Source of the DNA: an uncultured Schlesneria sp.
GTDB lineage: Bacteria > Planctomycetota > Planctomycetia > Planctomycetales > Planctomycetaceae
DNA: 64,000 bases
NCBI GenBank assembly: GCA_903834925.1
Contig: CAILLA010000081.1
Span: forward strand, 1-64,000
Reading direction: 5' to 3'
This document shows, one piece after another, positions 9,294 through 18,803 of the stretch; within the stretch, counting starts at the first letter, position 1, and every line of letters begins with the position of its first letter. The translations under genes were made by a program, and so were the position numbers. The notes under the pieces are model-generated. The model saw only the letters and a program-made list of their open reading frames with translations, made no database searches and was not told the DNA's origin.

Positions 9294-12200
9294 ATGCGAC
9301 TGCGAATTTTTCTATTCTGCCTGTTGTCTCTGGTGTTTGAAGCTGGTCCGCGACTGACGGTTGCCGCCGATGGTGGCCCGGTGGCCAGTGTGGATTTCAG
9401 CCGGGATATCAAACCGATCCTTTCCAATAACTGTTATCGGTGTCACGGTCCTGATGCCGCCGAACGTAAGGGTGGCAAAGATGGCGTGAGGTTCGATACC
9501 GCAGACGGATTGTTCGCGGATCTGGGTGGTCGAGTTGCTGTCGTACCCGGCAAGCCTGATGCGGGTGAATTGATCAAGCGCGTGACTTCGGCTGATCCTG
9601 ATGAGATCATGCCTCCGAAGGGGCATGGAAAGCCGTTGACGCAGCGCGAAGTCGAATTGCTGAAGGCCTGGATTGGGCAGGGAGCGAAATTCTCGCAGCA
9701 TTGGTCGTATACAGTTCCCGTCCGCTCTCCCCTGCCCGCTGTGAAGGATGCCGCCTGGCCCAGGAATGAGATTGATCGGTTTATCCTCGCTCGACTGGAA
9801 CGGGAAGGACTGAAGCCAGCGGTTGAAGCGGACCGGTATGCTCTGATTCGACGAGTCTCCCTCGATTTGATCGGGTTGCCTCCGTCAATTCAAGAAGTGG
9901 ATGCCTTTGTGAATGACACCGATCCGCAGGCGTATGAAAAACTGGTGGATCGTATTCTCGCCAAACCGGCGTTCGGTGAGCACTGGGGTTTGTTGTGGCT
10001 CGATCTGGCTCGGTATGCGGACTCGGCGGGCTACGCTGACGACCCGGCTCGACGGATCTGGTTGTTTCGGGATTATGTGGTGAAGTCGTTTAATGCCAAT
10101 AAGCCGTTCGATCAATTCACGATCGAGCAGCTGGCGGGTGACCTGTTGCCGAACCCGACCGATGACCAGTTGATTGCGACCGCGTTTCATCGGAATACGA
10201 TGACCAACAACGAAGGTGGTACGAACGACGAAGAATTCCGAAATGTCGCCGTTGTTGACCGAGTGAACACGACCGCAGCGGTCTGGATGGGGACGACGAT
10301 GACGTGTGCCCAATGTCACAACCACAAGTACGATCCGATCACCCAGGAAGATTTTTTTCGTTTGTTCGCGATTCTCAATAATACGGAAGACGCGGATCGA
10401 GGTGACGAATCGCCGCTGCATTCGATCTACACCGAAGAACAACAAAAGCAACGAGCGGTCTGGCAGACCGAGATCGCGCAACTCGAACAAACCTTGAAGA
10501 CTGAAACGCCCGAACTGAAAGCGGCACTGGCGAAATGGGACGCCGCCTTTCCTCGGACTTTGACCTGGTCACAGATCAAGCCCGCATCCGTGAAGTCACA
10601 AGTGGAAGCTGCGACGACGGTGGCTGAGGATGGTTCGGTCAAAGTTGCTGCCGGTGCCAAAAACGATTCGTATACCGTCAACTTTTCTGGTGCGATCGAA
10701 TCGTTCCGAGGTCTTCGACTGGACGCATTGACGGACGATGCCTTGCCGGGCAAAGGTCCCGGTCATGCCGGTGGGAATTTTGTGATCTCGAAAATTTCGG
10801 CGATTGTTACGCCGCCTGAGGGAGCCTCCGCCGTCGGGCGATTTGTCCGCATCGAGTTGCCTGGCGACAAATATTTGTCGCTGGCCGAAGTGCAGGTCTT
10901 TAACGGGGCTGAGAATGTCGCACTCAAGGGTGAGGCCAAACAAATCAGCACTGACTTTGGTGGTGAAGCGAAACTGGCGATCGACGGAAATACGAACGGA
11001 CTCTATTTCGAAGCGAAATCAACGACTCATACGGCCACCGGTCGAGATCCGTGGTGGGAAGTCGATCTGAAAGCGGACCAGAAAATCGACCGGATCGCCG
11101 TCTGGAACCGAACCGATGGTGGCGTGGGTGACCGGTTGGCCAATTTCAAGGTGATCATACTTAACGAAAAACGCGAACCGATCTGGCAACAGGACGTCGT
11201 GATGTCGCCGAATCCAAGCAGCGAATTCTCCGTGACCGGTCAGCGAACGATCGCGTTTGAAACGGCGGTCGCTGATTACACTCAACCCGGTTTCGATCCG
11301 GCCAATGTGCTGAAGAATAAAGATCCGAAAGCCAAGGGGTGGGCCGTCGGAGGAGGGATTGGTCAGCCTCATTCACTGACGTTGATTGCCAAGAATGGGA
11401 TCGAAATTCCCGCCGGATCGACATTGACGGTGACGATCGATCAGGCGTCTGAGCATCCCAATCATACGCTTGGTCATTTTCGATTTTCGGTGACGAATGA
11501 AGCTCGAGTAGAAGAATGGGCTCGGACACCTGCTGCCGTCATCACGGCTTTGGCTACAACTGCAGCCGAACGGACGCCAGAACAGTCGGCGTTGATTACT
11601 CAGCACTTCTTGAGCATTGCGCCGGAGCTGGCGGCGTCACGACAACAGCTTGCGGGATTGCAGAAATCGCTCGGAGACCTGAAGCCTGAAACTGTACCGG
11701 TGATGCGAGAATTGAAGGCGAATCGCCGCATCACGAAGGTGCAGCATCGAGGCAACTTCGCGGATCTTGGCAAAGAAGTGACTGCGGGGATTCCTGCTGC
11801 AATTGCCTCTGGAGATGCGGGAGTTGCAACGGATCGGTTGGCTCTGGCAAAGTGGCTGGTCGATCCAAAAAATCCGCTGACGGCTCGCGTCATTGCCAAT
11901 CGCTATTGGGAACAACTTTTCGGTATTGGGATTGTGGCGAGCAGTGAAGAATTCGGTTCGCAGGGTGATCTTCCCGTCCATCCGGAACTGCTCGATTGGC
12001 TCGCTTGTGAGATTCAAGGATTGCCGGCTGAACCCAGCCAGAGTACGTCCAAGCCGCAAAGCCCGTGGGATACGAAGGCGTTTCTCAAGAAGCTGGTGAT
12101 GTCGGCCGCGTATCGGCAGTCATCAAAAGTCTCGGAGGAACTTCAGCAGCGTGATCCTGACAACCGGCTGCTGGCACGTGGCCCTCGGTTTCGCCTGTCG

Positions 12201-12812
12201 GCAGAAACACTGCGAGACCAGGCCCTGTTCGTCAGTGGGCTTATCAGTGCAAAGATGTATGGTCCACCAGTCAAACCCCCTCAACCGAATCTGGGTCTGA
12301 GTGCCGCGTTCGGAAGCAGTACCGACTGGCAGACGAGTGGTGGTGAAGACAAATACCGACGTGGGGTTTACACCACCTGGCGCAGGTCGAACCCGTATCC
12401 TTCGATGGCGACGTTCGATGCCCCCAATCGGGAAGTCTGTACGGTTCGCCGCGTTCGAACCAATACACCTTTGCAGGCCCTGGTGACTTTGAATGATCCC
12501 GTTAACGTGGAAGCGGCTCAGGCGCTGGCACGCCGCGTTGTCAAAGAGGGTGGTCAATCGGTCGCTGACAAAGTCCGTTACGGATTTCGATTGACGTTGT
12601 CACGTCCGCCTCATGAAGTTGAATTGGCTCGGCTGGTCAATTTGTATGATCGATCGTTGACTCGTTTCCAGCAAAATGCCGAAGATGCGGTTCGGATGGC
12701 GACCGACCCGTTAGGTGCCGCGCCGGCAGATGCGAATGTGGCGGAATTGGCGGCGTGGTCGGTTGTGGGAAATGTGATGCTGAATCTGGATGAAACTGTG
12801 ATGAAGAGATAG
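9294..12812 (+). CDS. Planctomycete cytochrome c / DUF1549 / DUF1553 protein
   Basis: A 1172-residue exported protein. An N-terminal signal peptide (about residues 1-25, ending near LTVAA) is followed by a PSCyt1 haem-binding domain with CYRCH at 47-51, a DUF1549 (PSCyt2) domain at about 155-365, a discoidin/F5-8-type segment at about 515-625 ([40 protein letters not shown]) and a C-terminal DUF1553 (PSD1) domain from about 850 ([18 protein letters not shown]). This architecture is highly expanded in Planctomycetes and is nearly always encoded next to a DUF1501 gene, as here. Role unknown; the combination of haem and carbohydrate-binding-like domains suggests extracellular or periplasmic polymer oxidation or degradation, which is inference. 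Full length for the family. Confidence 0.93.
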   Translation: MRLRIFLFCLLSLVFEAGPRLTVAADGGPVASVDFSRDIKPILSNNCYRCHGPDAAERKGGKDGVRFDTADGLFADLGGRVAVVPGKPDAGELIKRVTSADPDEIMPPKGHGKPLTQREVELLKAWIGQGAKFSQHWSYTVPVRSPLPAVKDAAWPRNEIDRFILARLEREGLKPAVEADRYALIRRVSLDLIGLPPSIQEVDAFVNDTDPQAYEKLVDRILAKPAFGEHWGLLWLDLARYADSAGYADDPARRIWLFRDYVVKSFNANKPFDQFTIEQLAGDLLPNPTDDQLIATAFHRNTMTNNEGGTNDEEFRNVAVVDRVNTTAAVWMGTTMTCAQCHNHKYDPITQEDFFRLFAILNNTEDADRGDESPLHSIYTEEQQKQRAVWQTEIAQLEQTLKTETPELKAALAKWDAAFPRTLTWSQIKPASVKSQVEAATTVAEDGSVKVAAGAKNDSYTVNFSGAIESFRGLRLDALTDDALPGKGPGHAGGNFVISKISAIVTPPEGASAVGRFVRIELPGDKYLSLAEVQVFNGAENVALKGEAKQISTDFGGEAKLAIDGNTNGLYFEAKSTTHTATGRDPWWEVDLKADQKIDRIAVWNRTDGGVGDRLANFKVIILNEKREPIWQQDVVMSPNPSSEFSVTGQRTIAFETAVADYTQPGFDPANVLKNKDPKAKGWAVGGGIGQPHSLTLIAKNGIEIPAGSTLTVTIDQASEHPNHTLGHFRFSVTNEARVEEWARTPAAVITALATTAAERTPEQSALITQHFLSIAPELAASRQQLAGLQKSLGDLKPETVPVMRELKANRRITKVQHRGNFADLGKEVTAGIPAAIASGDAGVATDRLALAKWLVDPKNPLTARVIANRYWEQLFGIGIVASSEEFGSQGDLPVHPELLDWLACEIQGLPAEPSQSTSKPQSPWDTKAFLKKLVMSAAYRQSSKVSEELQQRDPDNRLLARGPRFRLSAETLRDQALFVSGLISAKMYGPPVKPPQPNLGLSAAFGSSTDWQTSGGEDKYRRGVYTTWRRSNPYPSMATFDAPNREVCTVRRVRTNTPLQALVTLNDPVNVEAAQALARRVVKEGGQSVADKVRYGFRLTLSRPPHEVELARLVNLYDRSLTRFQQNAEDAVRMATDPLGAAPADANVAELAAWSVVGNVMLNLDETVMKR

Positions 12813-12883
12813 AGACGAAGAATCCGGGGGCGGGCCGAAGCGGCAGAGAGTAGTGATGAGAAAGTAGTGAGTAGAAAAAACGC

Positions 12884-12914
12884 GAAGAATCCGGGGGTTA
12901 ACACCCCCGGCTCG
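12884..12914. repeat. Palindromic intergenic repeat
   Basis: GAAGAATCCGGGGG...GGCTCGCC repeat whose centre (12889-12908) is the perfect 20-bp palindrome CCGGGGGTTAACACCCCCGG. Relatives lie near 8540-8574 and 9078-9111, with a truncated copy near 12814-12830. It sits between the DUF1553 and DUF1501 genes and could form a stem-loop in their mRNA. Confidence 0.75.
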
Positions 12915-12941
12915 CCTGGGTTTTTGATAGTTGAAGGACTT

Positions 12942-14402
12942 ATGACAATGAATCATCCGCAATTCGATCAGTTGCAGCATCAGACTCGTCGACAGTTTTT
13001 ACGTGACGCTCAACTGGGTGTCGGTTCGTTGGCTTTGTCGTCGTTGATTGGTGGTGCATCGTCCGCCGCAACTTCGTCCGTGGTGAATCCGCTTGCTCCG
13101 AAGCTGCCCCCCTTTCCGGCGAAAGCCAAGCGAGTGATCTACCTGCATCTGACCGGTTCGCCGCCGCATCTTGACATGTACGACTACAAGCCCGAGTTGG
13201 TAAAGATGAGCGGGCAGGACGCGCCTGATTCGTTCATCAAGGGAAAGCGATTCGCTTTCACCTCGGGAACTCCCAAGTTGCTGGGGACGCCACGGACATT
13301 CAAGCAGTGTGGTCAGGGTGGTGTCTGGTTATCCGACGCCTTGCCAAACCTGCAGACCGTCGCCGATGAGATGTGCGTCATCAAGTCGATGTTTACCGAG
13401 CAGTTTAATCATGCTCCTGCCGAACTGCTGCTTTATACCGGTTCGGCCAGACCCGGTCGTCCTTCGATGGGAGCCTGGGCCACATACGGACTGGGGACCG
13501 AAAACGAAAACCTGCCTGGCTTCGTCGTGTTGATTTCGAGTGGTGTCCAGCCGAACGGCGGCAAGAATTCGTATGGAAGCGGTTTTCTGCCGTCGGTTTA
13601 TCAAGGGGTGCAGTGCCGGTCCAAAGGTGATCCGGTTTTGTTTGCCTCCGATCCGGCAGGAATGTCGCGAAGTCTGCGACGCGAGACACTCGACGCACTG
13701 CACGATCTGAACGAGATGCAGGCGGCTGAGCTGGGACATCCTGAAACGCTGACCCGGATCGCTCAGTACGAACTGGCGTTCCGGATGCAGATGTCGGTCC
13801 CCGAGGTGATGGACATTACCAAAGAGACGAAAGAGACGCTCGAGTCCTACGGTGCTCAGCCAGGTGCCTCCAGTTTTGCGAACAACTGTTTGCTGGCTCG
13901 TCGACTTTGCGAGCAGGGAGTCCGTTACGTGCAGTTGTTCGACTGGGGCTGGGACTTCCACGGGACTGGTCCGGGTGAGGCTCTGACCGACGGTCTAACC
14001 AACAAATGCGCGACCATGGACAAGCCGGTCGCGGCCTTGATCAGGGACTTGAAACAGCGAGATATGCTGAAGGATACGCTGATCATTTGCGGCGGCGAAT
14101 TCGGTCGGACTCCGTTCCGCGAAGGCCGGACAGCAGCCAGCGCGAATCTTGGCCGAGACCATTTTCCCGACTGCTATTCGATGTGGATGGCAGGGGGCGG
14201 CGTGAAGGGTGGTTACTCACACGGCGAATCGGACGAGCTTGGTTTTTCGATCGCGAAAGACAAAGTTCATATTCACGATTTGCAGGCAACGATTATGCAT
14301 CTACTTGGGTTTGATCACACGCAGTTGACGTATCGTTTTCAGGGCCGGGATTATCGTTTGACGGATGTACATGGCGAGGTGGTGAAGCCAGTCTTGGCGT
14401 GA
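12942..14402 (+). CDS. DUF1501 family protein, Tat-exported
   Basis: DUF1501 (sulfatase-like) protein, 486 residues from the ATG at 12942, which is preceded by a good Shine-Dalgarno (GAAGGA). A longer reading frame to 12867 would be translated through a palindromic repeat and is unlikely. The N-terminus carries a twin-arginine signal (TRRQFLRDAQLG, Arg16-Arg17) followed by a small hydrophobic stretch. Conserved features of the family include HLTGSPPHLDMYDYKP, EQFNHAPAE and the C-terminal CGGEFGRTPF...GRDHFPDCYSMW...HDLQATIMHLLG blocks. It belongs to the alkaline-phosphatase/sulfatase superfamily but its enzymatic activity is not established. Probably co-expressed with the upstream DUF1553 protein. 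Confidence 0.93.
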   Translation: MTMNHPQFDQLQHQTRRQFLRDAQLGVGSLALSSLIGGASSAATSSVVNPLAPKLPPFPAKAKRVIYLHLTGSPPHLDMYDYKPELVKMSGQDAPDSFIKGKRFAFTSGTPKLLGTPRTFKQCGQGGVWLSDALPNLQTVADEMCVIKSMFTEQFNHAPAELLLYTGSARPGRPSMGAWATYGLGTENENLPGFVVLISSGVQPNGGKNSYGSGFLPSVYQGVQCRSKGDPVLFASDPAGMSRSLRRETLDALHDLNEMQAAELGHPETLTRIAQYELAFRMQMSVPEVMDITKETKETLESYGAQPGASSFANNCLLARRLCEQGVRYVQLFDWGWDFHGTGPGEALTDGLTNKCATMDKPVAALIRDLKQRDMLKDTLIICGGEFGRTPFREGRTAASANLGRDHFPDCYSMWMAGGGVKGGYSHGESDELGFSIAKDKVHIHDLQATIMHLLGFDHTQLTYRFQGRDYRLTDVHGEVVKPVLA

Positions 14403-14423
14403 TTGTCGGGATCGTACTCTTGC

Positions 14424-14596
14424 AAAGTAGCCATCATCGCTCCGCGTGATGAGCATTACACGGGAGACAAACAACTAAAGTGTGACATTGCTTAGGTCGA
14501 GGTGAATAGGAGGTTCATCAAAATGAAACGTCACCTCGGCAACGATCGGCTGGTTTTCGAGAGAGGCTCATCATGCGGAGCGATGATGGCTACTTT
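14424..14596. repeat. MITE-like inverted repeat with 31-bp arms
   Basis: Arms at 14424-14454 and 14566-14596 are reverse complements with one mismatch; a nested shorter inverted pair (CGAGGTGA/TCACCTCG) lies inside at 14497-14504 and 14531-14538. A related sequence starting AAAGTAGCC with a CTCGCTCCGCGAG core lies at 17838-17866. Both are followed by a GGTCT(C/G)AGGCAA(T/A)GCCTC motif. No ORF is contained. Confidence 0.8.
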
Positions 14597-14670
14597 GGTC
14601 TCAGGCAATGCCTCGACCGTGACATTAAGAGAACCGCAATCCCAATTCACCGCCTGAAGCGAGCTTTATC

Positions 14671-15195
14671 ATGGGCGAGTTTTTCCACGGATGGCGACGC
14701 AAGTTGGGGATGGTGACTTTGGTCCTGGCGCTCGCCTTCATGATGGCTTGGATCAGGAGTTTCAATGAGGTTGATCAGATTGAATATTTGAAAGACTCGC
14801 AGACGTTACATGTCGTGTATTCGTGTCCTGCAGGGATTGGTTGGACCCGGCTTCACGAAATCCGTAACGTGCCTAAGTACAAGGTCGGGATTGGCAAGTT
14901 TAACTGTCAAACATTTCATTCAAAAAACCGCAACGGAGCCTATCCCTTCAACTGGAACGACGAGCCTCGGGAAGCGAACTGGTTTGGATTTCGAAAATTG
15001 TCAGTGTACCTCGAAGGCGGATCATCGTTGGAAGCGTTGAAAATCTGGATTGTTGCTTACCCGACAATCGTGATTCCGTTGACGCTGCTTTCCGGGTTTC
15101 TGTTGTTTGGCAAGAGGCGGGGTCAATCGAAGAAAGTGACTTTGGGTATTGAGAAGCCTTCTGGCTTGGACGACTTGTTTTGTCGCACGGGCTGA
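14671..15195 (+). CDS. Hypothetical protein with two membrane segments
   Basis: 174 residues, not recognised as a named family. An N-terminal hydrophobic segment (about 14-29, LGMVTLVLALAFMMAW) and a second near 126-146 (WIVAYPTIVIPLTLLSGFLLF) flank a polar domain of about 95 residues that probably lies outside the membrane. The C-terminal end (after KRRGQSKK) reads into the palindromic CATGGGCTT-type repeat at 15185-15207, so the last few residues may be a recent extension. Stand-alone gene flanked by repeats. Confidence 0.6.
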   Translation: MGEFFHGWRRKLGMVTLVLALAFMMAWIRSFNEVDQIEYLKDSQTLHVVYSCPAGIGWTRLHEIRNVPKYKVGIGKFNCQTFHSKNRNGAYPFNWNDEPREANWFGFRKLSVYLEGGSSLEALKIWIVAYPTIVIPLTLLSGFLLFGKRRGQSKKVTLGIEKPSGLDDLFCRTG

Positions 15196-15207
15196 AGCCC
15201 ATGCTAC
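15185..15207. repeat. CATGGGCTTTAGCCCGTG palindrome family
   Basis: Inverted copy of a 23-bp palindromic repeat also found at 30649-30671 and 33722-33744. Here it overlaps the 3' end of the preceding ORF and sits between convergent genes, so it could serve as a bidirectional stem-loop terminator; there is no long T tract. Confidence 0.75.
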
Positions 15208-15220
15208 GGTAACCACCGAC

Positions 15221-16153
15221 TTAATCCTTGCGTCGGATCGAACGCATTTTGGCAGTGATGCGTGTCAGGACGGCGTTGGCTCGGGATTCGGCTTCGCGAC
15301 CTGATTTGGAGATACTCGCTTGAGCGCCCGACAACACGTTTTGCATGGTTTTTCGATACGATTCGAATTCGTTGACCGATTGAGCCAGTCCAGAAAATGA
15401 CACTTTGGGAACCACATATTTTCGATAGATCTCTTCAAACTTGTGGCGCTGACCTGCGCCACTGGTTATTCCGGTATCAATTTCCTTCACTGATCGAGAG
15501 AGAGACGAAATGGAGTCGCGCAGCCAGCGACGGGCATCGGTCCAGGCTTGAATGTCCTTGCTGTCGCACGTCCGTCGTTCGTCGGAGTTCAAGTCTCGGT
15601 TCAGCGAGTTCAACCGAGAGATATTGCCCCCCAGTTCTTTTCGAATGCTGGCGATGCGGACTTCCATTTGAAGAATGGCACCCCAGTGTGAATCGATGGC
15701 TTCGATCAACCGTGCGTCGGTGCCAGACGCACTTCCTCCAGAGGTGAATGCAGCTTGTCCATTGGCCGCATTCGGTGCGGCGGTCATCATCGGTGGAATG
15801 GCAAAGGAGTGGGTTGGTTCGATCCAGACGGAAATGTTGATGTTCGTGCCAGGAGGCGGAGATGGAATTATCTGATCAAGCATGGGAGATGTACCCCCTG
15901 CCGCATCGAAACTCAATCCATTTAATGACCAGAAGAGAATACGCTCTTCGTCAAGACCCGTTGCCAGGACTAATCGCCGCACCGATAATCCCGCGGCGAC
16001 TTGAGGATCAGCGAACACGGTGGGAGGGACGACGAACATCAGCCCGTACGGAATAGCTGCGGGGCGAAACCAGACCCACGCGACAGATTGCCCCGAGGAG
16101 TCGAGTGGGAGTGGTTCCCAATTGAGGGAGGGATTTCTTTGCGCGAGCTGCAT
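15221..16153 (-). CDS. Hypothetical protein, C-terminal helical region
   Basis: 310 residues with no family I recognise. The N-terminal half (1-130) looks like a globular beta-rich domain (AWVWFRPAAIPYGLMFVVPPTVFAD, VRRLVLATGLDEERILFWSLNGLSFD). It is followed by an Ala/Gly/Ser-rich linker (about 125-145) and a C-terminal region (150-310) rich in charged residues and likely coiled-coil, with repeated R/K-E heptad-like spacing. No signal peptide or membrane segment is evident. Divergent from the downstream hydrolase gene at 16270, with 116 bp between the starts. Confidence 0.65.
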   Translation of the reverse strand: MQLAQRNPSLNWEPLPLDSSGQSVAWVWFRPAAIPYGLMFVVPPTVFADPQVAAGLSVRRLVLATGLDEERILFWSLNGLSFDAAGGTSPMLDQIIPSPPPGTNINISVWIEPTHSFAIPPMMTAAPNAANGQAAFTSGGSASGTDARLIEAIDSHWGAILQMEVRIASIRKELGGNISRLNSLNRDLNSDERRTCDSKDIQAWTDARRWLRDSISSLSRSVKEIDTGITSGAGQRHKFEEIYRKYVVPKVSFSGLAQSVNEFESYRKTMQNVLSGAQASISKSGREAESRANAVLTRITAKMRSIRRKD

Positions 16154-16269
16154 AATGGATTCTAGGAACGACGGTTTCGTTGTATCAATAGACGCAATCG
16201 TCTAAGTCAGACAATAAGATATCAACCCGATGCAAGAGTTTTAACACGAAACCCGCGAAAGAACAGACG

Positions 16270-17211
16270 ATGACGATTCTCTATACCGATGATCGATTCC
16301 TGGATCATGAAACAGGGACTCATCGCGAGCGTCCCGAACGACTGGTAGCGATCCGGGAAGAACTGAAACGAACGGGCCTGGCGGCGAAGTGTCAGCTGGC
16401 CGAGACCCGGGTCGCGACGGTTGATGAACTTTCGAAGATCCACGGAGGGATGTATGTCGGCCGAGTCGCTCAGTATGCCAAAGAAGGTGGAGGCTGGATC
16501 GAAGGTGACACGTTCATGTCGCCGAAATCCTACGATGTCGCTTGTCGTGCTGCGGGGACGGCCATCGCAGCGGTTGATGCCGTGATGAAGGGGACTGACA
16601 AGAAGGCGCTTTGTCTGGTGAGGCCTCCCGGTCATCATGCTCTGGTCCATGAAGCGATGGGATTTTGCTTATTCAACAATATTGCCTTAGCGGCCGATCA
16701 CGCGGTTAAACAACATCACCTTGAAAGGGTTCTTGTAGTTGACTGGGACGTCCATCATGGCAATGGGACGCAGGATATTTTCTACGAACGGGATGATGTC
16801 TGGTTTCTTTCGGCTCATCGATCACCGTTCTATCCGGGGACTGGGGCGAAGGACGAAACCGGTACAGGGAAAGGGCTTGGTAGCAAGTTCAATCTGCCGG
16901 TGGAATTCGGAACGTCACGCAAGGAGTATCTGACAAGATTTGAATCGTTGCTGAACGATGCAGCGAAAAAATGTCAGCCGCAGATGGTGCTGATCAGTGC
17001 GGGGTTCGACGCACATTCGCAAGACCCGATCGGGTCGCTCGGTTTGGAAACCGAAGACTTTGAAACGCTGACGCGGATGGTCATGCAGGTCGCTCAGGCC
17101 TACAGCCACGGTCGGATCGTGAGCTGCCTGGAGGGAGGCTACCACGTTCAAAGATTGGCGGAATCGGTCGCGTGTCATCTGACAACGCTATTGGCCGTTA
17201 AGGGTGGCTGA
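16270..17211 (+). CDS. Histone deacetylase family (AcuC/acetoin utilisation-like) hydrolase
   Basis: 313 residues matching the zinc-dependent arginase/deacetylase fold. Visible active-site motifs are RPPGHHA (His122-His123 pair), FNNIALAA, DWDVHHGNGT (Asp158-Asp160, His162-His163), SAGFDAH (Asp-x-His zinc ligands) and the C-terminal LEGGYHVQRLAESV containing the catalytic Tyr. Bacterial members deacetylate acyl-lysine or acetylpolyamines; the substrate here cannot be assigned. Length is typical. Single-gene unit with a repeat-rich region downstream. Confidence 0.93.
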   Translation: MTILYTDDRFLDHETGTHRERPERLVAIREELKRTGLAAKCQLAETRVATVDELSKIHGGMYVGRVAQYAKEGGGWIEGDTFMSPKSYDVACRAAGTAIAAVDAVMKGTDKKALCLVRPPGHHALVHEAMGFCLFNNIALAADHAVKQHHLERVLVVDWDVHHGNGTQDIFYERDDVWFLSAHRSPFYPGTGAKDETGTGKGLGSKFNLPVEFGTSRKEYLTRFESLLNDAAKKCQPQMVLISAGFDAHSQDPIGSLGLETEDFETLTRMVMQVAQAYSHGRIVSCLEGGYHVQRLAESVACHLTTLLAVKGG

Positions 17212-18122
17212 CCTTTGTAGAATGAACCATTCGTTTTGTTTCGTGACGCGAAGGGTTTTCACGGGTGATCCCGTATTTTGCCCTGTTAAGGGCAAAGCAA
17301 ATCAGCCCAGGCAAGCTCGTCTTCGAGCGCCGCGCTGGGGGGACTGTGTGAAGTGCCACTGCATCGGAGTCTTCTCCGACGCAGTGCTCTTCGCAATTTT
17401 CGTTGGCTTCAAAGAGCACTGAGTGACCGAAGACGGTCATTCAGTGGCACAAGATTTCGTTCGAACCATTGTTTTCTCGACGAAAAATCCTACACGGCGT
17501 TGCCTGTTAAGGGCAGCGCAATCTCTTTTAAAACCGTTTGTGTCGCCCTTATCAGGGCTGGAAATCGCAACGCATGCAGACCCAAGGCGACGCTCTGCGG
17601 CTGCTGCCGCTTCGCTCTGCCCTGGGCTGATTTGTGATGACCTTTCAGGCCGGAAGAAGAACGTTGTCGGGACGTTGAGACCCTGGTCAACGGAAATCTG
17701 AAACCCTAATACACTCAAGCGGTCGAAAGGATCTGTGCGGTCATCAGCCTGAAGTGGTCTGTACTTGTGGTGCCACGGTTTTGGAGTCCTTCAGATCCGA
17801 AACTTGACTCAATGAGTCAAGTTTTAGGATTTCCTCAAAAGTAGCCTTCTCGCTCCGCGAGAAGAAAGCCGAATTGCCGAAAACCTCGTGATTTTTCGGA
17901 GCTTTCAAGTGCCAGTCGAGGTCTGCTGCAATTCGGCTATCGTTTTACAGGAACGAGACGGCCACTTTGGTCTGAGGCAAAGCCTCATTGGAGTCTTCCG
18001 CAAGGCCGTGCCTTCAACGTTCAAAAGCGTTTCATAGGAGCACTGCCTTACCGAAGACGGTAAAACCGTGGCACCCATTTTCGAGGCTTTTGCGTCCTAT
18101 CCGAGCTTTGTGATAACGGTTG
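17212..18122. repeat. Repeat island (double-hairpin element and 306-bp TIR element)
   Basis: A 0.9-kb stretch without a convincing gene. It contains the second full copy of the GTGCCACTG...CAGTGGCAC element (17353-17450), blocks shared with the first 270 bases of the window (about 17310-17335 and 17482-17515), and a larger unit bounded by perfect 13-bp inverted ends GTGCCACGGTTTT (17769-17781) and AAAACCGTGGCAC (18062-18074). Inside that unit are the palindrome TTGACTCAATGAGTCAA (17804-17820) and an AAAGTAGCC-type inverted repeat (about 17838-17970). The ends resemble the double-hairpin family, so this may be that element expanded by nested insertions. Confidence 0.75.
17353..17450. repeat. 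Double-hairpin element, copy 2
   Basis: 98 bp beginning GTGCCACTG and ending CAGTGGCAC. Left hairpin CACTGCATCGGAG...CAGTG, right hairpin CACTGAGTGACCGAAGA...CAGTG, joined by a short AT-rich spacer. No ORF. Confidence 0.85.
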
Positions 18123-18389
18123 TTACTCAGCGTTTTGCGCACGGACGGTCGCAATTTCCGCGCTATTGACGGAAAGCGTAGGTCCCTTTCGGGACGTGAT
18201 CCGCTTCACCAATTGCGTCTTATTTGAGTTTGCTCGTTGGCTGAATTCGGGGTCCAGCGACGGGGCTGGGCCTCGATTCAATCGTTGCAAACGGGATGGT
18301 TTTAAGTCATGCCAAAAGCTGGCGCAGCCCAAGTTCGACATGATCGAACACACGAGGGCACACGTCAGGATCGTTCGAGACGAAATCAT
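18123..18389 (-). CDS. Small lipoprotein, hypothetical
   Basis: 88 residues from an internal ATG at 18389 (MISSRTILTCALVCSIM), chosen because it starts a lipoprotein signal peptide ending in the lipobox SNLGC. The mature part begins ASFWHDLKPSRLQRLNRGPAP, a motif I associate with small secreted planctomycete proteins (WHDLKPxRLxRLNRG). A longer frame to 18464 is less likely. The rest is polar and low in complexity. Function unknown. Confidence 0.55.
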   Translation of the reverse strand: MISSRTILTCALVCSIMSNLGCASFWHDLKPSRLQRLNRGPAPSLDPEFSQRANSNKTQLVKRITSRKGPTLSVNSAEIATVRAQNAE

Positions 18390-18803
18390 CGCCAGGAACC
18401 TCCAGCGGAAAAGGCCATCATGAATGTCGTATAGGGAGAGAACGGCAAGGTAGTGCAAACTCAATTTTCCGCCAAGACGAGTTTTGCGGTTTTCGAATGA
18501 TTCGTCGATAACTGCCTATGTTGCCACCGAGAACCGGCGGTTATTGCGTGTTCTCAACGCCTTTTATCACAAATGGTTCGATTGATTCGACGAATTGACT
18601 TTGTCTGGTCGCCGTGCCGGAGCGCGAACGAGTCGTCTTCAACGCCCCCTTTTGAAAAGTCGCTTCAGATGAACTACGATAGAATTGTCCGTGAGAGGCC
18701 ATTTCAGACTCCCGTGAATTGTCCGTGAATGGGAGCTGACAGTGAGAAACTTGAAAGAAAACAAAAGGTTACGCCCCTGCGGCTGAATCTAAGAGAGATG
18801 CTG
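18390..18803. other. Intergenic region upstream of thiC
   Basis: About 410 bp without a supported gene. Two short direct repeats of AATTGTCCGTGA occur near 18682 and 18717. I looked for a TPP riboswitch before thiC; no convincing CUGAGA / ACCUGAUC pair at the proper spacing was found. Contains the promoter(s) of thiC by position only. Confidence 0.4.

Noticed and set aside
15221-16153. Phage tail or transporter assignment for the hypothetical protein
   Set aside because: The C-terminal helical region is unspecific and the neighbours give no phage or transport context.
18600-18803. Possible TPP riboswitch upstream of thiC
   Set aside because: GTGAGA-like and ACGCCCCTG-like pieces are present but the conserved CUGAGA and ACCUGAUC elements with proper stems are not.
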